From Fluviicola chungangensis (GTDB taxonomy: Bacteria > Bacteroidota > Bacteroidia > Flavobacteriales_D > Crocinitomicaceae), in the NCBI RefSeq assembly GCF_007558725.1, contig NZ_VLPL01000005.1:186001-250000 (forward strand): a DNA stretch of 64,000 nucleotides, written 5' to 3'. The notes beneath the pieces were generated by a model that saw only the letters and a list, made by a program, of their open reading frames with translations, had not been told where the DNA came from and did not search any database. This document shows positions 18,275-27,085 of the stretch, piece after piece; within the stretch, counting starts at the first letter, position 1; every line of letters starts with the position of its first letter. Position numbers and translations under genes: made by a program.

Positions 18275-19015
18275 TTATTTTACCCCTGAGTAAATCGTTG
18301 CAATACCGCCGGAAACCAATCTCGCTGCAACTTTCCGATATCCCAGTTTTTCCAAAATATCCGTAAAATCTTTTCCTTCCGGGAATGCAGCGACCGATTC
18401 CGGCAGGTAAGCGTATGCTTTTTCATCTTTCGAAATCCGCTTTCCAAAAAATGGAATGATGTATTTCGAATGAAAGGAATAGTATTGTTTCACCGGGAAT
18501 TTCTTTGGCTTTGAAAATTCCAGGATAATCAGTTTTCCTCCCGGACGAACGACCCGCAGCATTTCAGCCAGGCCCTTTTCCAGATTTTCATAGTTACGAA
18601 CTCCGAAACCTACAGTCAATGCGTCAAAATAGTTGTCCTCGAAAGGCAGGTTCTCAGAGTCTCCCAGCACCATGGAAATGACCTGATCGAAACTGCGTTT
18701 CTTCATTTTTTCACGTCCCACTTCCAGCATTCCTTCGGAAATATCCATTCCCACAATTTCAGTCGGGTTCAATTTCATTAATTGAATAGCAAAATCACCC
18801 GTTCCGGTGGCCAGGTCGAGAATGCGTTTAGGCTGGATCTCTTTGAGCATATTGACCGCTTTTCGTCTCCAGACCTTATCAATTCCAACAGATAAAAAGT
18901 GATTCAGAAAGTCGTAGCGCTTTGAAATCTTATTGAACATTTCAGCTACCTCTTCTTTCTTTGATTTACCGTCTGTGCCGTATGGCTTTACAACTTTTCT
19001 TTCCATCTTATTCAT
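18275..19015 (-). CDS. menG: Demethylmenaquinone methyltransferase (MenG/UbiE)
   Basis: This SAM-dependent enzyme methylates demethylmenaquinone in the last step of menaquinone synthesis (bacteria of this phylum use menaquinone). The sequence shows [23 protein letters not shown] motif [31 protein letters not shown], and the UbiE signatures [20 protein letters not shown] and [17 protein letters not shown]. An ATG seven codons upstream (19036) and one three codons downstream ([10 protein letters not shown]) are also possible starts. porT follows after the inverted-repeat spacer. Confidence 0.95.
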   Translation of the reverse strand: MNKMERKVVKPYGTDGKSKKEEVAEMFNKISKRYDFLNHFLSVGIDKVWRRKAVNMLKEIQPKRILDLATGTGDFAIQLMKLNPTEIVGMDISEGMLEVGREKMKKRSFDQVISMVLGDSENLPFEDNYFDALTVGFGVRNYENLEKGLAEMLRVVRPGGKLIILEFSKPKKFPVKQYYSFHSKYIIPFFGKRISKDEKAYAYLPESVAAFPEGKDFTDILEKLGYRKVAARLVSGGIATIYSGVK

Positions 19016-19096
19016 TGCGAATGGAAAATGGATCATTGAAAAGGGTTTTTCTGATGGTTCGTTCAGAATTCCACATCGAAAGCGTTGCTTTCTTTA

Positions 19097-19126
19097 CTTT
19101 TCAATTTTCAATTTTCAAATTAAATT
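19097..19126. repeat. Dispersed TTTTCAATTTTCAATTTTC repeat
   Basis: A low-complexity run of the unit TTTTCAA touches the stop codon of the PfkB-family gene and precedes ubiE. It is one arm of the same family as the paired elements at 50527-50629 and 57500-57627. Confidence 0.5.
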
Positions 19127-20116
19127 CTATCTATACTGTTTTCCTTCACATTCCTGTATCAACTGGTCCGGGTCGATACTTACCACTCCACTTTTTTCAC
19201 ACACCAACCCTCCGGCCAGATTAGATAATTCGGCAATACTTTCAACGGAAAGATCTGCTGTCAGACATAATGTTGCCACTGAGATAACGGTATCTCCTGC
19301 TCCGCTCACATCTGCAATAGTGCGAACATGGGCTGGCGCATGATGTTTTCGGTCTCCATTTTTAATATAAACTCCGTATTCAGAAAGTGTTACGAAGGTG
19401 ATCTCGTTCTGCAAATGCTGCTCCAACACTTCCACAGCCTGGTCAAACAAAGCTCTCTTCTGGAAACTGCAATCTATCCCCACTCCCTCTTTCAGCTCTT
19501 TCATATTCGGTTTAAAGAGCGTTACGCCTTTGTAAGCCAGGAAATTGTCCTTTTTCGGGTCAACCGTAGTCGGAATAGCGTGTTTCTTTGCAAGTTCAAT
19601 GATCCCTTCGATCACAGCCGGTGTTAACAGCCCTTTGTTGTAATCTTCAAAAATGATCGCATCGATTTGCCCGGTTTCAAGCGTTCTCCGGACTGAACTG
19701 AGGAAGGCTTCTTCTTCTTCCTGGTTGAGAGGATGAGTATCTTCCGCATCAATCCGCAATAATTGCTGCTGATTTCCGATCACACGCGTTTTAACTGTCG
19801 TCACTCGATTTTCACTGGAAACAATCCCGGTGGATAGCATATTTTGTGCTTCCAGCAGTTCCTTGAGCATGCGGCCGTCCTTATCAGCACCAACCAATGC
19901 ACATAAAATAGGAGTTGCACCCAGGGACTGCAAATTCAAAGCCACATTTGCCGCTCCACCCAGTCGTTGCTCTTCGCTTTCCAAGCTCACAATGGGAACA
20001 GGTGCTTCCGGACTTACCCGGTGAACTTTTCCCAGCATATAAGCATCTATCATAACATCGCCAACTACCAAAATGCGTTTGGTTTTGAATGCAGCAAGTA
20101 TTTCGTGTATCGTCAT
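19127..20116 (-). CDS. PfkB-family kinase, heptose-7-phosphate kinase-like (RfaE domain I)
   Basis: The 329-aa product resembles D-glycero-beta-D-manno-heptose-7-phosphate kinase. Motifs: RILVVGDVMIDAYMLGKVHR, RLGGAANVALNLQSLGA (substrate loop with GG), IFEDYNKGLLT, TTVDPKKDNFLAYKGVTLFK and the PfkB signature IADVSGAGDTVISVATL with the catalytic Asp. It stops after the kinase domain: the nucleotidyltransferase domain of bifunctional HldE is absent. It would feed ADP-heptose for lipopolysaccharide. Its ATG directly abuts the stop codon of the aminotransferase gene, so the two are coupled. Confidence 0.8.
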   Translation of the reverse strand: MTIHEILAAFKTKRILVVGDVMIDAYMLGKVHRVSPEAPVPIVSLESEEQRLGGAANVALNLQSLGATPILCALVGADKDGRMLKELLEAQNMLSTGIVSSENRVTTVKTRVIGNQQQLLRIDAEDTHPLNQEEEEAFLSSVRRTLETGQIDAIIFEDYNKGLLTPAVIEGIIELAKKHAIPTTVDPKKDNFLAYKGVTLFKPNMKELKEGVGIDCSFQKRALFDQAVEVLEQHLQNEITFVTLSEYGVYIKNGDRKHHAPAHVRTIADVSGAGDTVISVATLCLTADLSVESIAELSNLAGGLVCEKSGVVSIDPDQLIQECEGKQYR

Positions 20117-21307
20117 TTAGTTCAATTCTGCTAATGCGTTTGCAACGCGTTTCATTGCCTCCGTCAGGGTTTCTTCGGATGCGGCATAGGAAATACGCAT
20201 GCAATTTGCATCACCGAAAGCCTCCCCAGAAACCAATGCGACTCCTTTGTCCAATAAGTACATACACAGATCTTCTGCACTTTTGATGATCGTATTTCCG
20301 TATTTTTTTCCGAAGAAACTGGAAATATCCGGGAACACATAGAACGCTCCTCCCGGTTTATTTGTTTTCACGCCCGGCATTTTATCCAAAGCATCCAACA
20401 CCAACATTCGTCTGTTCTCAAACGCCTTCACCATGTCTTTCAAAATGGCCGGATCTGCATTTACCGCCGCAATGGTTGCGCGCTGTGCAATGGAACACGT
20501 CCCTGAAGTGAACTGTCCCTGGATTTTATTGCAGGCATCCGCAATTTCCTTTGGAGCACCGATATATCCAACCCGCCAACCGGTCATAGCCCAGGCTTTC
20601 GAAACTCCGTTTACGGTTACAATTTGTTCGCGAACATCCTCAAATTGCGCCATGGAATGATTGTGTCCAACAAAATTGATATGCTCGTAGATCTCATCCG
20701 ACATGACAATCACATGTGGGTTTGCTTTGACTACATCAGCCAGCGCTCTTAGTTCTTCTTTCGTATACACGGTCCCGGTGGGATTACACGGAGAGGAGAA
20801 CATCATCATTTTTGTTTTCGGAGAAAGCGCCTTGCGGAACTGTTCCGGAGTGAATTTAAAATCACTTTCGATAGTAGTCGGGATAACTACCGGAATACCA
20901 CCGGCAACTTTCACGATTTCAGCATAAGAAACCCAGTATGGAGCAGGAATAATCACCTCATCCCCTGGATTGATCACTGCCATTACCAAATTGGCAATGG
21001 ATTGTTTTGCCCCGGTGGAAACGACAATATTTTCCCGTTTGTAAGGAATTCCGTTATCACGCTGAAACTTATTGGCAATCGCATCTCTCAAATCATCGTA
21101 TCCCGGAACAGGAGTATAAGTGGTGAAATTCTGTTCCATCGCCTCCTGAGCAGCTTTTTTAATAAAGTCCGGAGTATGAAAATCGGGTTCCCCCAAACTC
21201 AACGAAATGATGTCTTTTCCCTGTGCACGCAGTTCTCTGCTTTTTCGAGACATTGCCAGGGTAGCCGACTCTTCCATTTCCAATACGCGATTTGATAATT
21301 GAATCAT
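20117..21307 (-). CDS. PLP-dependent aminotransferase, aspartate type (class I)
   Basis: The 396-aa fold-type I aminotransferase carries LSLGEPDFHTPDFIKKAA, STGAKQSIANLV, FSSPCNPTGTVYTKEELRAL, VMSDEIYEHINF (PLP Asp and Tyr), the Schiff-base region VNGVSKAWAMTGWRVGYIGA with the catalytic Lys, and MRISYAASEE with the substrate-binding Arg. This resembles the thermophile-type aspartate/prephenate aminotransferases (AspB/AspC). The most probable reaction is aspartate to 2-oxoglutarate amino transfer, though prephenate or other acceptors are possible. It is the first gene of a two-gene unit with the heptose-kinase-like gene. Confidence 0.9.
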   Translation of the reverse strand: MIQLSNRVLEMEESATLAMSRKSRELRAQGKDIISLSLGEPDFHTPDFIKKAAQEAMEQNFTTYTPVPGYDDLRDAIANKFQRDNGIPYKRENIVVSTGAKQSIANLVMAVINPGDEVIIPAPYWVSYAEIVKVAGGIPVVIPTTIESDFKFTPEQFRKALSPKTKMMMFSSPCNPTGTVYTKEELRALADVVKANPHVIVMSDEIYEHINFVGHNHSMAQFEDVREQIVTVNGVSKAWAMTGWRVGYIGAPKEIADACNKIQGQFTSGTCSIAQRATIAAVNADPAILKDMVKAFENRRMLVLDALDKMPGVKTNKPGGAFYVFPDISSFFGKKYGNTIIKSAEDLCMYLLDKGVALVSGEAFGDANCMRISYAASEETLTEAMKRVANALAELN

Positions 21308-21552
21308 AAAATTGCTTCGTTAATGAGTCCCAAATTTAGGGAATATTCAGAATACTGGTGTAATAAATTGGGAATAGTTAGCGATTAACTATGGAAGTTT
21401 TCCGGGAAAACATTTCTTTCCTTCCTAATAAGCACTTCGGGTAAACTTACTTTGTTTTTTCCTGGCTCTATCTAAATGAATAAAACCCTAACAGCTATTT
21501 TACACTAATTTACATTACTTTAAAAACAGTGAAAAAGACGTTCTCTACCTTT

Positions 21553-22626
21553 ATGAAAACAGGAAAAATTATGAGAGCTCTTTTAATCGGAACATCCTTC
21601 ATTTGCTGTCTTTACAGTGTACAGACTTTGGATGTCAAAACGCGCGAAGTACGCATTCCACAAACCGGACATTGGGATGACACCCTGGTCTATGGTCCGC
21701 AACTTCCTTGTTATTACAGCAATGCAATCAGTGAATATGTACGGCGTATTTTCCAAGACAGCAAAGGAAATCTCTGGTTCGGAACCAATAGCGACGGATT
21801 AGCAAAATACGACGGGAAAGGGCTAGCCTATATCAACATCCGGGAAGGTTTAAGCGGTTCCCAGGTTACCGGAATACTGGAAGACCGAAACGGGAATATG
21901 TGGTTCTCCACCAATACCGGTATTACCAGGTATGATCCTTCGGCAAAAGGCCAAAACATTCAAATATTCACTGAGCAAGACGGTTTGAGCGATCCGGGAG
22001 TCTGGAGCATTTTTCAGGACAGCAAAGGAACAATCTGGGCCGGAACTTTTCGGGGTTTGTGTCGTTTTACAGGCACACACTTCGAAGTTTTTCCGATTCC
22101 CAAAGCAGAAAAAAGCTGGATACGTGCCATTACGGAGGACAGCAAAGGAAATCTGTGGTTTGCAACAGCTGATAAAGGCGCTTACAAATTCGATGGAAAA
22201 ACATTTCAGCATCTCTCAAAAAAGAACGGTCTGTCTTCGAATGACCTAACCAGTATTGCAGAAGATCATCAGGGAAATCTTTGGTTCGGTTCCATGGACG
22301 GCGGAATCAGTAAATACAACGGGAAAAGCTTTACCCACTTAGTTGCAGGAAAAGAAATCGGCACCAACGAAGTGTGGACCGTTTACGAAGATCGGAATAA
22401 GGTCATGTGGTTTTCATCCGAAGGGTTCGGAGTGTATCGCTACCTGAACGGAGAATTGACACACTTTGGTGAAAAACAAGGTCTGCATATCGGTGCTGTG
22501 CAATCTATTTACCAGGATCGCGAAGGAAGATTCTGGTTCGGAGGTGGTGGTGGGCTGATTCTTTTTGACGGGAATCAATTGTTCACTCCGGTTAGCAAAA
22601 ACGGACCATGGACGATGGGTTGTTAA
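21553..22626 (+). CDS. Secreted two-component-regulator-type beta-propeller protein
   Basis: After a signal peptide (MKTGKIMRALLIGTSFICCL) the protein of about 357 aa consists of seven repeats of the regulator-propeller motif, typically a stretch like IFQDSKGNLWFGTNSDGLAKY: others are ILEDRNGNMWFSTNTGI, IFQDSKGTIWAGTFRGL, ITEDSKGNLWFATADKG, IAEDHQGNLWFGSMDGG and IYQDREGRFWFGGGGG. These propellers form the periplasmic sensor half of hybrid two-component systems, but here the kinase and output domains are absent, so this is a stand-alone ligand-binding or structural protein. A GTG 24 bases upstream is an alternative start. Confidence 0.8.
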   Translation: MKTGKIMRALLIGTSFICCLYSVQTLDVKTREVRIPQTGHWDDTLVYGPQLPCYYSNAISEYVRRIFQDSKGNLWFGTNSDGLAKYDGKGLAYINIREGLSGSQVTGILEDRNGNMWFSTNTGITRYDPSAKGQNIQIFTEQDGLSDPGVWSIFQDSKGTIWAGTFRGLCRFTGTHFEVFPIPKAEKSWIRAITEDSKGNLWFATADKGAYKFDGKTFQHLSKKNGLSSNDLTSIAEDHQGNLWFGSMDGGISKYNGKSFTHLVAGKEIGTNEVWTVYEDRNKVMWFSSEGFGVYRYLNGELTHFGEKQGLHIGAVQSIYQDREGRFWFGGGGGLILFDGNQLFTPVSKNGPWTMGC

Positions 22627-22643
22627 AACAAATTATTGGAATC

Positions 22644-22667
22644 TGTGGTGAAGTCACAACTCACCAC
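22644..22667. terminator. Weak hairpin between convergent genes
   Basis: GTGGTGA and TCACCAC form a 7-bp stem around 9 bases, between the ends of the propeller gene (plus) and the T9SS cargo gene (minus). No T tract follows, so it is only a possible terminator. Confidence 0.3.
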
Positions 22668-22677
22668 CCAATTTGAT

Positions 22678-24063
22678 TTATTGTTTTACAAACCGGATAT
22701 ATTGATTTGCCAGTTCGATGAAGTAGGTTCCTTTTTCCAAATTCTGTAAATCTATCGGTTCCTTACCAAGGGTTGTTCCACCCAAAACAATCTGTCCCAG
22801 GCTGGAATAAATTACATAAGTGGTTTCATTCTCCAGGCCAGTAATAAATACACTGGTAGTTGCAGGGTTCGGATGAATACTCAAAAGAGACGGATTGTTT
22901 TCATCGAGTCCCAAAGAGCAGTTCGTGGAATTTCCGTACAAGTAATGAGCCGGAATGTTTGGTTTGCCCGAATAAGGTGTCAGCGCATTACTACCGAGAA
23001 TAATATTCGCAGGATCCCACCCGCAGGCCATTCCAGGATTATTGGGACATACAATTTCCGCGTCTATATAACTCGATGAGGCCTGAAACACCAAAATCCG
23101 TTTTGAAGGAGCTAATAGCAGTCTTGATCCTGAAGGTACGGAAGAAATGGTTTGTTCTGTAGCGGCGACATTGCTTTGTTCCAGATCATATTGTTTCAAA
23201 GTTGTTCCTGAAATGACATATAGTTTGGTTCCATCCGGTGAAAAAGTAATATCATAGGCATTCACATCCAGGTTTTCACGAAATTGAACTGTTCCCATTA
23301 ACGGATCCAACCGGTATAGCTTATTTCCAACTGCCATGTGTGTTCTGCTTGGTGAAACAGCTAAATAGCCTTTTCCGTCTACTAATTTTTGAAATTGATC
23401 GAAGCCATTCACTCCAAAATGAATGTGATATAAGGAATCATCAGTATAAGAAAACAACCAGTACCCGGAAGCTCCCGATTTCAGTTCTCCCTCCGCATCC
23501 AACACAGCCGTAAGCGGTTCATAACCTGTACTGTGCATGGAAACAACATGATAAGGAACCACCGGATTGTATTTGGAGATAACTGCTCCCTGGCCGCCAT
23601 TCGCATTCATATCAATCACCGAATAAGTTAAACCTGAATTATAATGTATTGTAGAAAATGAACTTTCGAGGCAATCCTTGGCAAATAAGTAGTACTTGCG
23701 GCTTACGGGAGTAATTCCGGCAGGATCCGGCAAAATGATCGCGCCTTGATAACTGCTTAAACAACCGCCTGAATCAATCATCGTTCCATTTGAAAGCAAT
23801 TGGTTATTGCTTCCGAATACGCCACCCTGAAAAGGCGGTGCTGTTGGTGAAACTCCCCCATTACTGTAAAACAATAAATTTCCCTGCTCATCACAGATGG
23901 AAGCTGCACATTCTCGTGGATCAACAGCTTGTGTGCTAAGTACTAAAGGAGGTTCATAACGGAAATCCAACAAAGTCTTTCCGAAATAGAGTGTGCTCAC
24001 TTCATTTTGGGAAGATGCTCCAAAAGCGAGACTGAGAAAGGTGATTATGAAGAATTGCTTCAT
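22678..24063 (-). CDS. T9SS cargo protein with type A sorting domain
   Basis: The 461-aa product has a signal peptide (MKQFFIITFLSLAFGASSQ), a middle that reads as a beta-propeller with WD-like segments (ICDEQGNLLFYSNGGV near residue 57; ITFSPDGTKLYVISGTTLKQ near 270), and a C-terminal Por secretion tail: LLSIHPNPATTSVFITGL, YVIYSSLGQIVLGG and DLQNLEKGTYFIELANQ. That tail is recognised by the T9SS, so the protein is exported across the outer membrane and anchored or released. Its function is unknown; similar propellers occur in surface proteins with no catalytic residues. Confidence 0.85.
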   Translation of the reverse strand: MKQFFIITFLSLAFGASSQNEVSTLYFGKTLLDFRYEPPLVLSTQAVDPRECAASICDEQGNLLFYSNGGVSPTAPPFQGGVFGSNNQLLSNGTMIDSGGCLSSYQGAIILPDPAGITPVSRKYYLFAKDCLESSFSTIHYNSGLTYSVIDMNANGGQGAVISKYNPVVPYHVVSMHSTGYEPLTAVLDAEGELKSGASGYWLFSYTDDSLYHIHFGVNGFDQFQKLVDGKGYLAVSPSRTHMAVGNKLYRLDPLMGTVQFRENLDVNAYDITFSPDGTKLYVISGTTLKQYDLEQSNVAATEQTISSVPSGSRLLLAPSKRILVFQASSSYIDAEIVCPNNPGMACGWDPANIILGSNALTPYSGKPNIPAHYLYGNSTNCSLGLDENNPSLLSIHPNPATTSVFITGLENETTYVIYSSLGQIVLGGTTLGKEPIDLQNLEKGTYFIELANQYIRFVKQ

Positions 24064-24143
24064 GGTTTCAGAATTGATTGAGGAAAGTTACCGTTTATTC
24101 AGCTTATTTCAAAAAAAGAAAACCGATTTTGAAAAACCTTCAA

Positions 24144-24164
24144 GGATGCAATTAAATTGCATCC
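24144..24164 (-). terminator. Terminator-like hairpin after the NYN gene
   Basis: GGATGCAATT, a single A, then AATTGCATCC make a 10-bp perfect stem just past the stop of the NYN/OST-HTH gene. On the minus strand a T-rich stretch follows a few bases later. Confidence 0.5.
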
Positions 24165-24179
24165 TCTGCAAGATATTTA

Positions 24180-24932
24180 TTATTCCTTCACTTTCACGAA
24201 AATGTGCTTGGTATTCTTATTACTGGTTTCACGGATATCAATCTCAAACTCATCCATGCTTTTGATCAATGGAAGTAATTTTTGGAACCCGTAGTTTCGC
24301 GGATCGAAATCGCGTTTCTTTTTCAACAAGAAATTTCCCAATTCTCCCAGGAAAGTCCATCCTGTTTCATCGGCCAGATCACTCACACTGTCTTTCAACA
24401 GCGCTACCAAACTCTGATCGACTTTATTCATCGGAGTTGCTTCTTTCTTGTTTTCTTTTTGTTTTTCTTCCGATTTCGACGGAACCGTTTTTTGTTTCAG
24501 GATCTCGATGTAAACGAATTTATCGCACGCTGTAATAAAAGGAAGCGGTGTTTTCTTTTCACCTATTCCCATCACTTTTTTACCGGACTCACGTAAACGC
24601 GTTGCCAGTCGGGTAAAATCACTGTCTGAGGAAACAATGCAAAACGCATCCACCTGCTGTGAATACAAAATGTCCATCGCGTCAATGATCAAGGCACTGT
24701 CACTCGAATTTTTTCCACTGGTATAACTGTATTGTTGTATCGGGGTGATGGCATTTTCAAGCAAAACTCCTTTCCAGCCGTTGGCATTGGGTTTGGTCCA
24801 GTCTGCATAAATACGCTTGATTGTAGGTGTTCCGTTCTTTGCCACTTCTTCCAGCATTTCTTTAATACTGGAATATGGCACATTATCCGCATCTATTAAT
24901 ACGGCCATTTTTTGTTCGCTCATAGCATTCAT
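24180..24932 (-). CDS. NYN-domain nuclease-like protein with OST-HTH/LOTUS domain
   Basis: The 250-aa product has an N-terminal PIN-like NYN domain (residues 8-150) with the acidic residues of the nuclease site: MAVLIDADNVPYSS, SALIIDAMDILYS and FCIVSSDSDFTRLATRLRES. A Lys/Glu-rich linker (SKSEEKQKENKKEATP) leads to an OST-HTH domain (about 170-248; FLGELGNFLLKKKRDFDPRN and FQKLLPLIKSMDEFEI) of the RNA-binding LOTUS type. Proteins of this layout are predicted RNA-processing or RNA-degrading factors. The gene stands alone, with no antitoxin-like partner. Confidence 0.85.
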   Translation of the reverse strand: MNAMSEQKMAVLIDADNVPYSSIKEMLEEVAKNGTPTIKRIYADWTKPNANGWKGVLLENAITPIQQYSYTSGKNSSDSALIIDAMDILYSQQVDAFCIVSSDSDFTRLATRLRESGKKVMGIGEKKTPLPFITACDKFVYIEILKQKTVPSKSEEKQKENKKEATPMNKVDQSLVALLKDSVSDLADETGWTFLGELGNFLLKKKRDFDPRNYGFQKLLPLIKSMDEFEIDIRETSNKNTKHIFVKVKE

Positions 24933-25231
24933 TTTTAGTTCGTTCAGTTGTTGCTATTCCTGATAATCATGAAACAGATTGTTCATCGGAACGAATAGAA
25001 TAGGCTACAAGATACGAATTACATCCCGATTTGCGGTCACAGATAATGCATACGCACCACATTAAAACTCAGGAACTGTGTTGGTGGAAAAAAAGCTGCA
25101 GGAATACGAATGTTAACCAAACCACCGCGGATACCAAATAAACAACTGCTAAAACCAATTCCTGCTCAATGTAACTTGTTTATAATCAAAATATTGAATC
25201 TCTTTACACCCAATTTCAAACCAATTAATCG
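24933..25231. other. Intergenic region, about 300 bases
   Basis: It lies between the divergent NYN gene and the secreted-protein gene. No conserved RNA or terminator was seen. On the minus strand an ATG-less hydrophobic frame of about 35 codons (25069-25173, core VYLVSAVVWLTFVFLQLF) might be the relic of a membrane protein, but nothing else supports it. Confidence 0.4.
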
Positions 25232-26374
25232 ATGAAAAATTTAAAACGTATTTCAATATTAACTGTTCTCATTTGTTTAGGATCCCCAATTGCCAATGCA
25301 CAGCTAAAGAGCATGGTAAAGAAGGCTACTCAAAGTGAATCTAAAGAGGAACCTGCAAAAACCAAAGAAGAACCTGTTAAATCCAATTCAGAACCTGTTA
25401 AAACAACAAAAGTAGAAACAGCGACACCTAAAGACCTGGAATTGGACTGGACTACTTTCAAAATGACTCCTGCAATCACCATGAGCTCATTGCTTTATGG
25501 TACCCAGGTATATACAGGCGGGGGTACAAGTCTCGCAAGTTATACTGCTTCTTTTGTCCCATACTTGAAGGCGGACGGAACACCGGTTAGTACAGTATAT
25601 GACCAGGGACAATACTTAAAGGTAAAAGTTTACAAAGGGAACGAGTTTATAGACTATTTTGAATACGACGGAAGCCAAACTTTTGAAAACCAAAAATTAA
25701 GAAAGTTCAATGAACCAGGCAGCCGGTATATGAAAAACGGAGACTGGGCCGACGGAACGAACATTGATCTGAAAAAATGGGGTGAAGGCACATATCGCCT
25801 GGAGTTTTATGCCGGTTCCAAATTATTCTACAACTTCGAATTTGAAGTTTATAAAGTCACCAACAGTGATCCGTATGCAGAACTGAATGAAATGTATTTA
25901 AGCAGAGGTCCATGGAACAAATATGCCTGGATGGAACAGCAATCATCCGGTAACATGGTATTCGGATTTTACCTGCAACACGAGGAATTCAAGCCAAATG
26001 CTGCTGACCCCAACAAAACGATGAAAGATGTAAGCTGGACCATAAACATTACGAAAGACGGAAAACCTTTTGCTACTCAATATGACAAAACGAAACCTGT
26101 TAAAGGTAAAGTGGAGCGTGCTGAATGGAAAGAGATGACTACCGCCTTGAAATCAGCTGATGGTACAAAGACTATTCAATTACCTGATTTCACGGACGGG
26201 AAATACAAGATCGAAGTAAAAGTAGATAATGAAGCAAAACCACGGATTTACAATTTTAGTGTAGCGGGTGGTAAAATTATCTTAATGGATGAACAGGACA
26301 GAACAAAAAACACAGACCCTACCAGATTGGTTGAAGGCTGGAATAACTTCTACTGGTTTAAATTAGCTCAATAG
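25232..26374 (+). CDS. Secreted hypothetical protein with Lys/Glu/Pro linker
   Basis: The 380-aa product has a signal peptide (MKNLKRISILTVLICLG, cleavage after ANA near residue 23), a repetitive charged linker at residues 30-65 (KEEPAKTKEEPVKSNSEPVK), then a globular part rich in beta strands and aromatic residues (YLKVKVYKGNEFIDYFEYD, GTYRLEFYAGSKLFYNFEF, WNNFYWFKL at the end). Two Ig-like halves are suggested by the repeated lines GTYRLEFYAG and GKYKIEVKVD. I do not recognise a family. It is a single-gene unit ended by a hairpin terminator. Confidence 0.6.
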   Translation: MKNLKRISILTVLICLGSPIANAQLKSMVKKATQSESKEEPAKTKEEPVKSNSEPVKTTKVETATPKDLELDWTTFKMTPAITMSSLLYGTQVYTGGGTSLASYTASFVPYLKADGTPVSTVYDQGQYLKVKVYKGNEFIDYFEYDGSQTFENQKLRKFNEPGSRYMKNGDWADGTNIDLKKWGEGTYRLEFYAGSKLFYNFEFEVYKVTNSDPYAELNEMYLSRGPWNKYAWMEQQSSGNMVFGFYLQHEEFKPNAADPNKTMKDVSWTINITKDGKPFATQYDKTKPVKGKVERAEWKEMTTALKSADGTKTIQLPDFTDGKYKIEVKVDNEAKPRIYNFSVAGGKIILMDEQDRTKNTDPTRLVEGWNNFYWFKLAQ

Positions 26375-26414
26375 CTAGTTCATAAGCAGATTAAACCGCT
26401 GCAACGAATGTATC

Positions 26415-26461
26415 AAAATCAGTTCTGGAACCAACTATTTGGGAATAGAACTGATTTTTTG
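26415..26461 (+). terminator. Terminator of the secreted-protein gene
   Basis: AAAATCAGTTCT and AGAACTGATTTTTT form a 12-bp stem around 20 bases and end in a T run, about 40 bases past the stop codon. Confidence 0.7.
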
Positions 26462-26532
26462 TTTTGCATGCGTAACCAATTCATTCTTTTCATTGAGATA
26501 CATTAGTTGGGGCTTCCCAGCCATTGTCCGAA

Positions 26533-27018
26533 CTACCTCATCCTCCCCTTCTCCCTCAAATGCTCCTCAAAGGTTTTCTGATCTTCCAGGGTTTTGAAGC
26601 AACTTTTGGGGAACCAAAAGGTTTGTCCGTTCTTTGCCCTAACACAAAAGTGCTTGCGAGACGGAGAAACAGAGGTGATGTCTACCAGGAAGAATTGAGT
26701 GAGTATTCCGTTATCTGCTTCCAACTCGAGACAATATTCATAAAGCTTTACAATCCGCGATCGGTCCATTATCGGATTTCTTTTCAAACCGTTAATCAAG
26801 CGGTATCTTACCACAAAGAAGATAATGGCATATATTCCAAATGAGAGAAGTGAAAAGACGGAGGGTTCCCGAATAAAGTCATAAATCAGTTTTCCCAGTA
26901 AAATTCCTAAAATGGGAAGGAATATAAACCAGGCCCTTCGAACAAGGTCCGTATAATAAAGTGCCGCAAATTCAGATGCTTTTAAAGTATACGGATTTGT
27001 TGTGATTTTAGGTTCCAT
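26533..27018 (-). CDS. YcxB-like membrane protein
   Basis: The 161-aa product has two adjacent membrane spans near residues 29-45 and 55-70 (AWFIFLPILGILLGKLIY and FSLLSFGIYAIIFFVV) and a soluble C-terminal domain that ends in a YcxB-like pattern: VDITSVSPSRKHFCVRAKNG, QTFWFPKSCFKTLEDQKTF. The fold resembles a PH domain and no enzymatic activity is known. The phospholipase-D-like gene lies 67 bases upstream on the same strand. Confidence 0.5.
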   Translation of the reverse strand: MEPKITTNPYTLKASEFAALYYTDLVRRAWFIFLPILGILLGKLIYDFIREPSVFSLLSFGIYAIIFFVVRYRLINGLKRNPIMDRSRIVKLYEYCLELEADNGILTQFFLVDITSVSPSRKHFCVRAKNGQTFWFPKSCFKTLEDQKTFEEHLREKGRMR

Positions 27019-27085
27019 GCTACAAAGATGGCTAAATTATTCGCATTTCATCCTCTGTAGGTTTGAGCACGTGTCTGAAGACTTC

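Noticed and set aside
25069-25173. Hydrophobic minus-strand frame of about 35 codons
   Set aside because: It has no ATG or GTG start and no support other than hydrophobicity; kept only as a note in the spacer entry.
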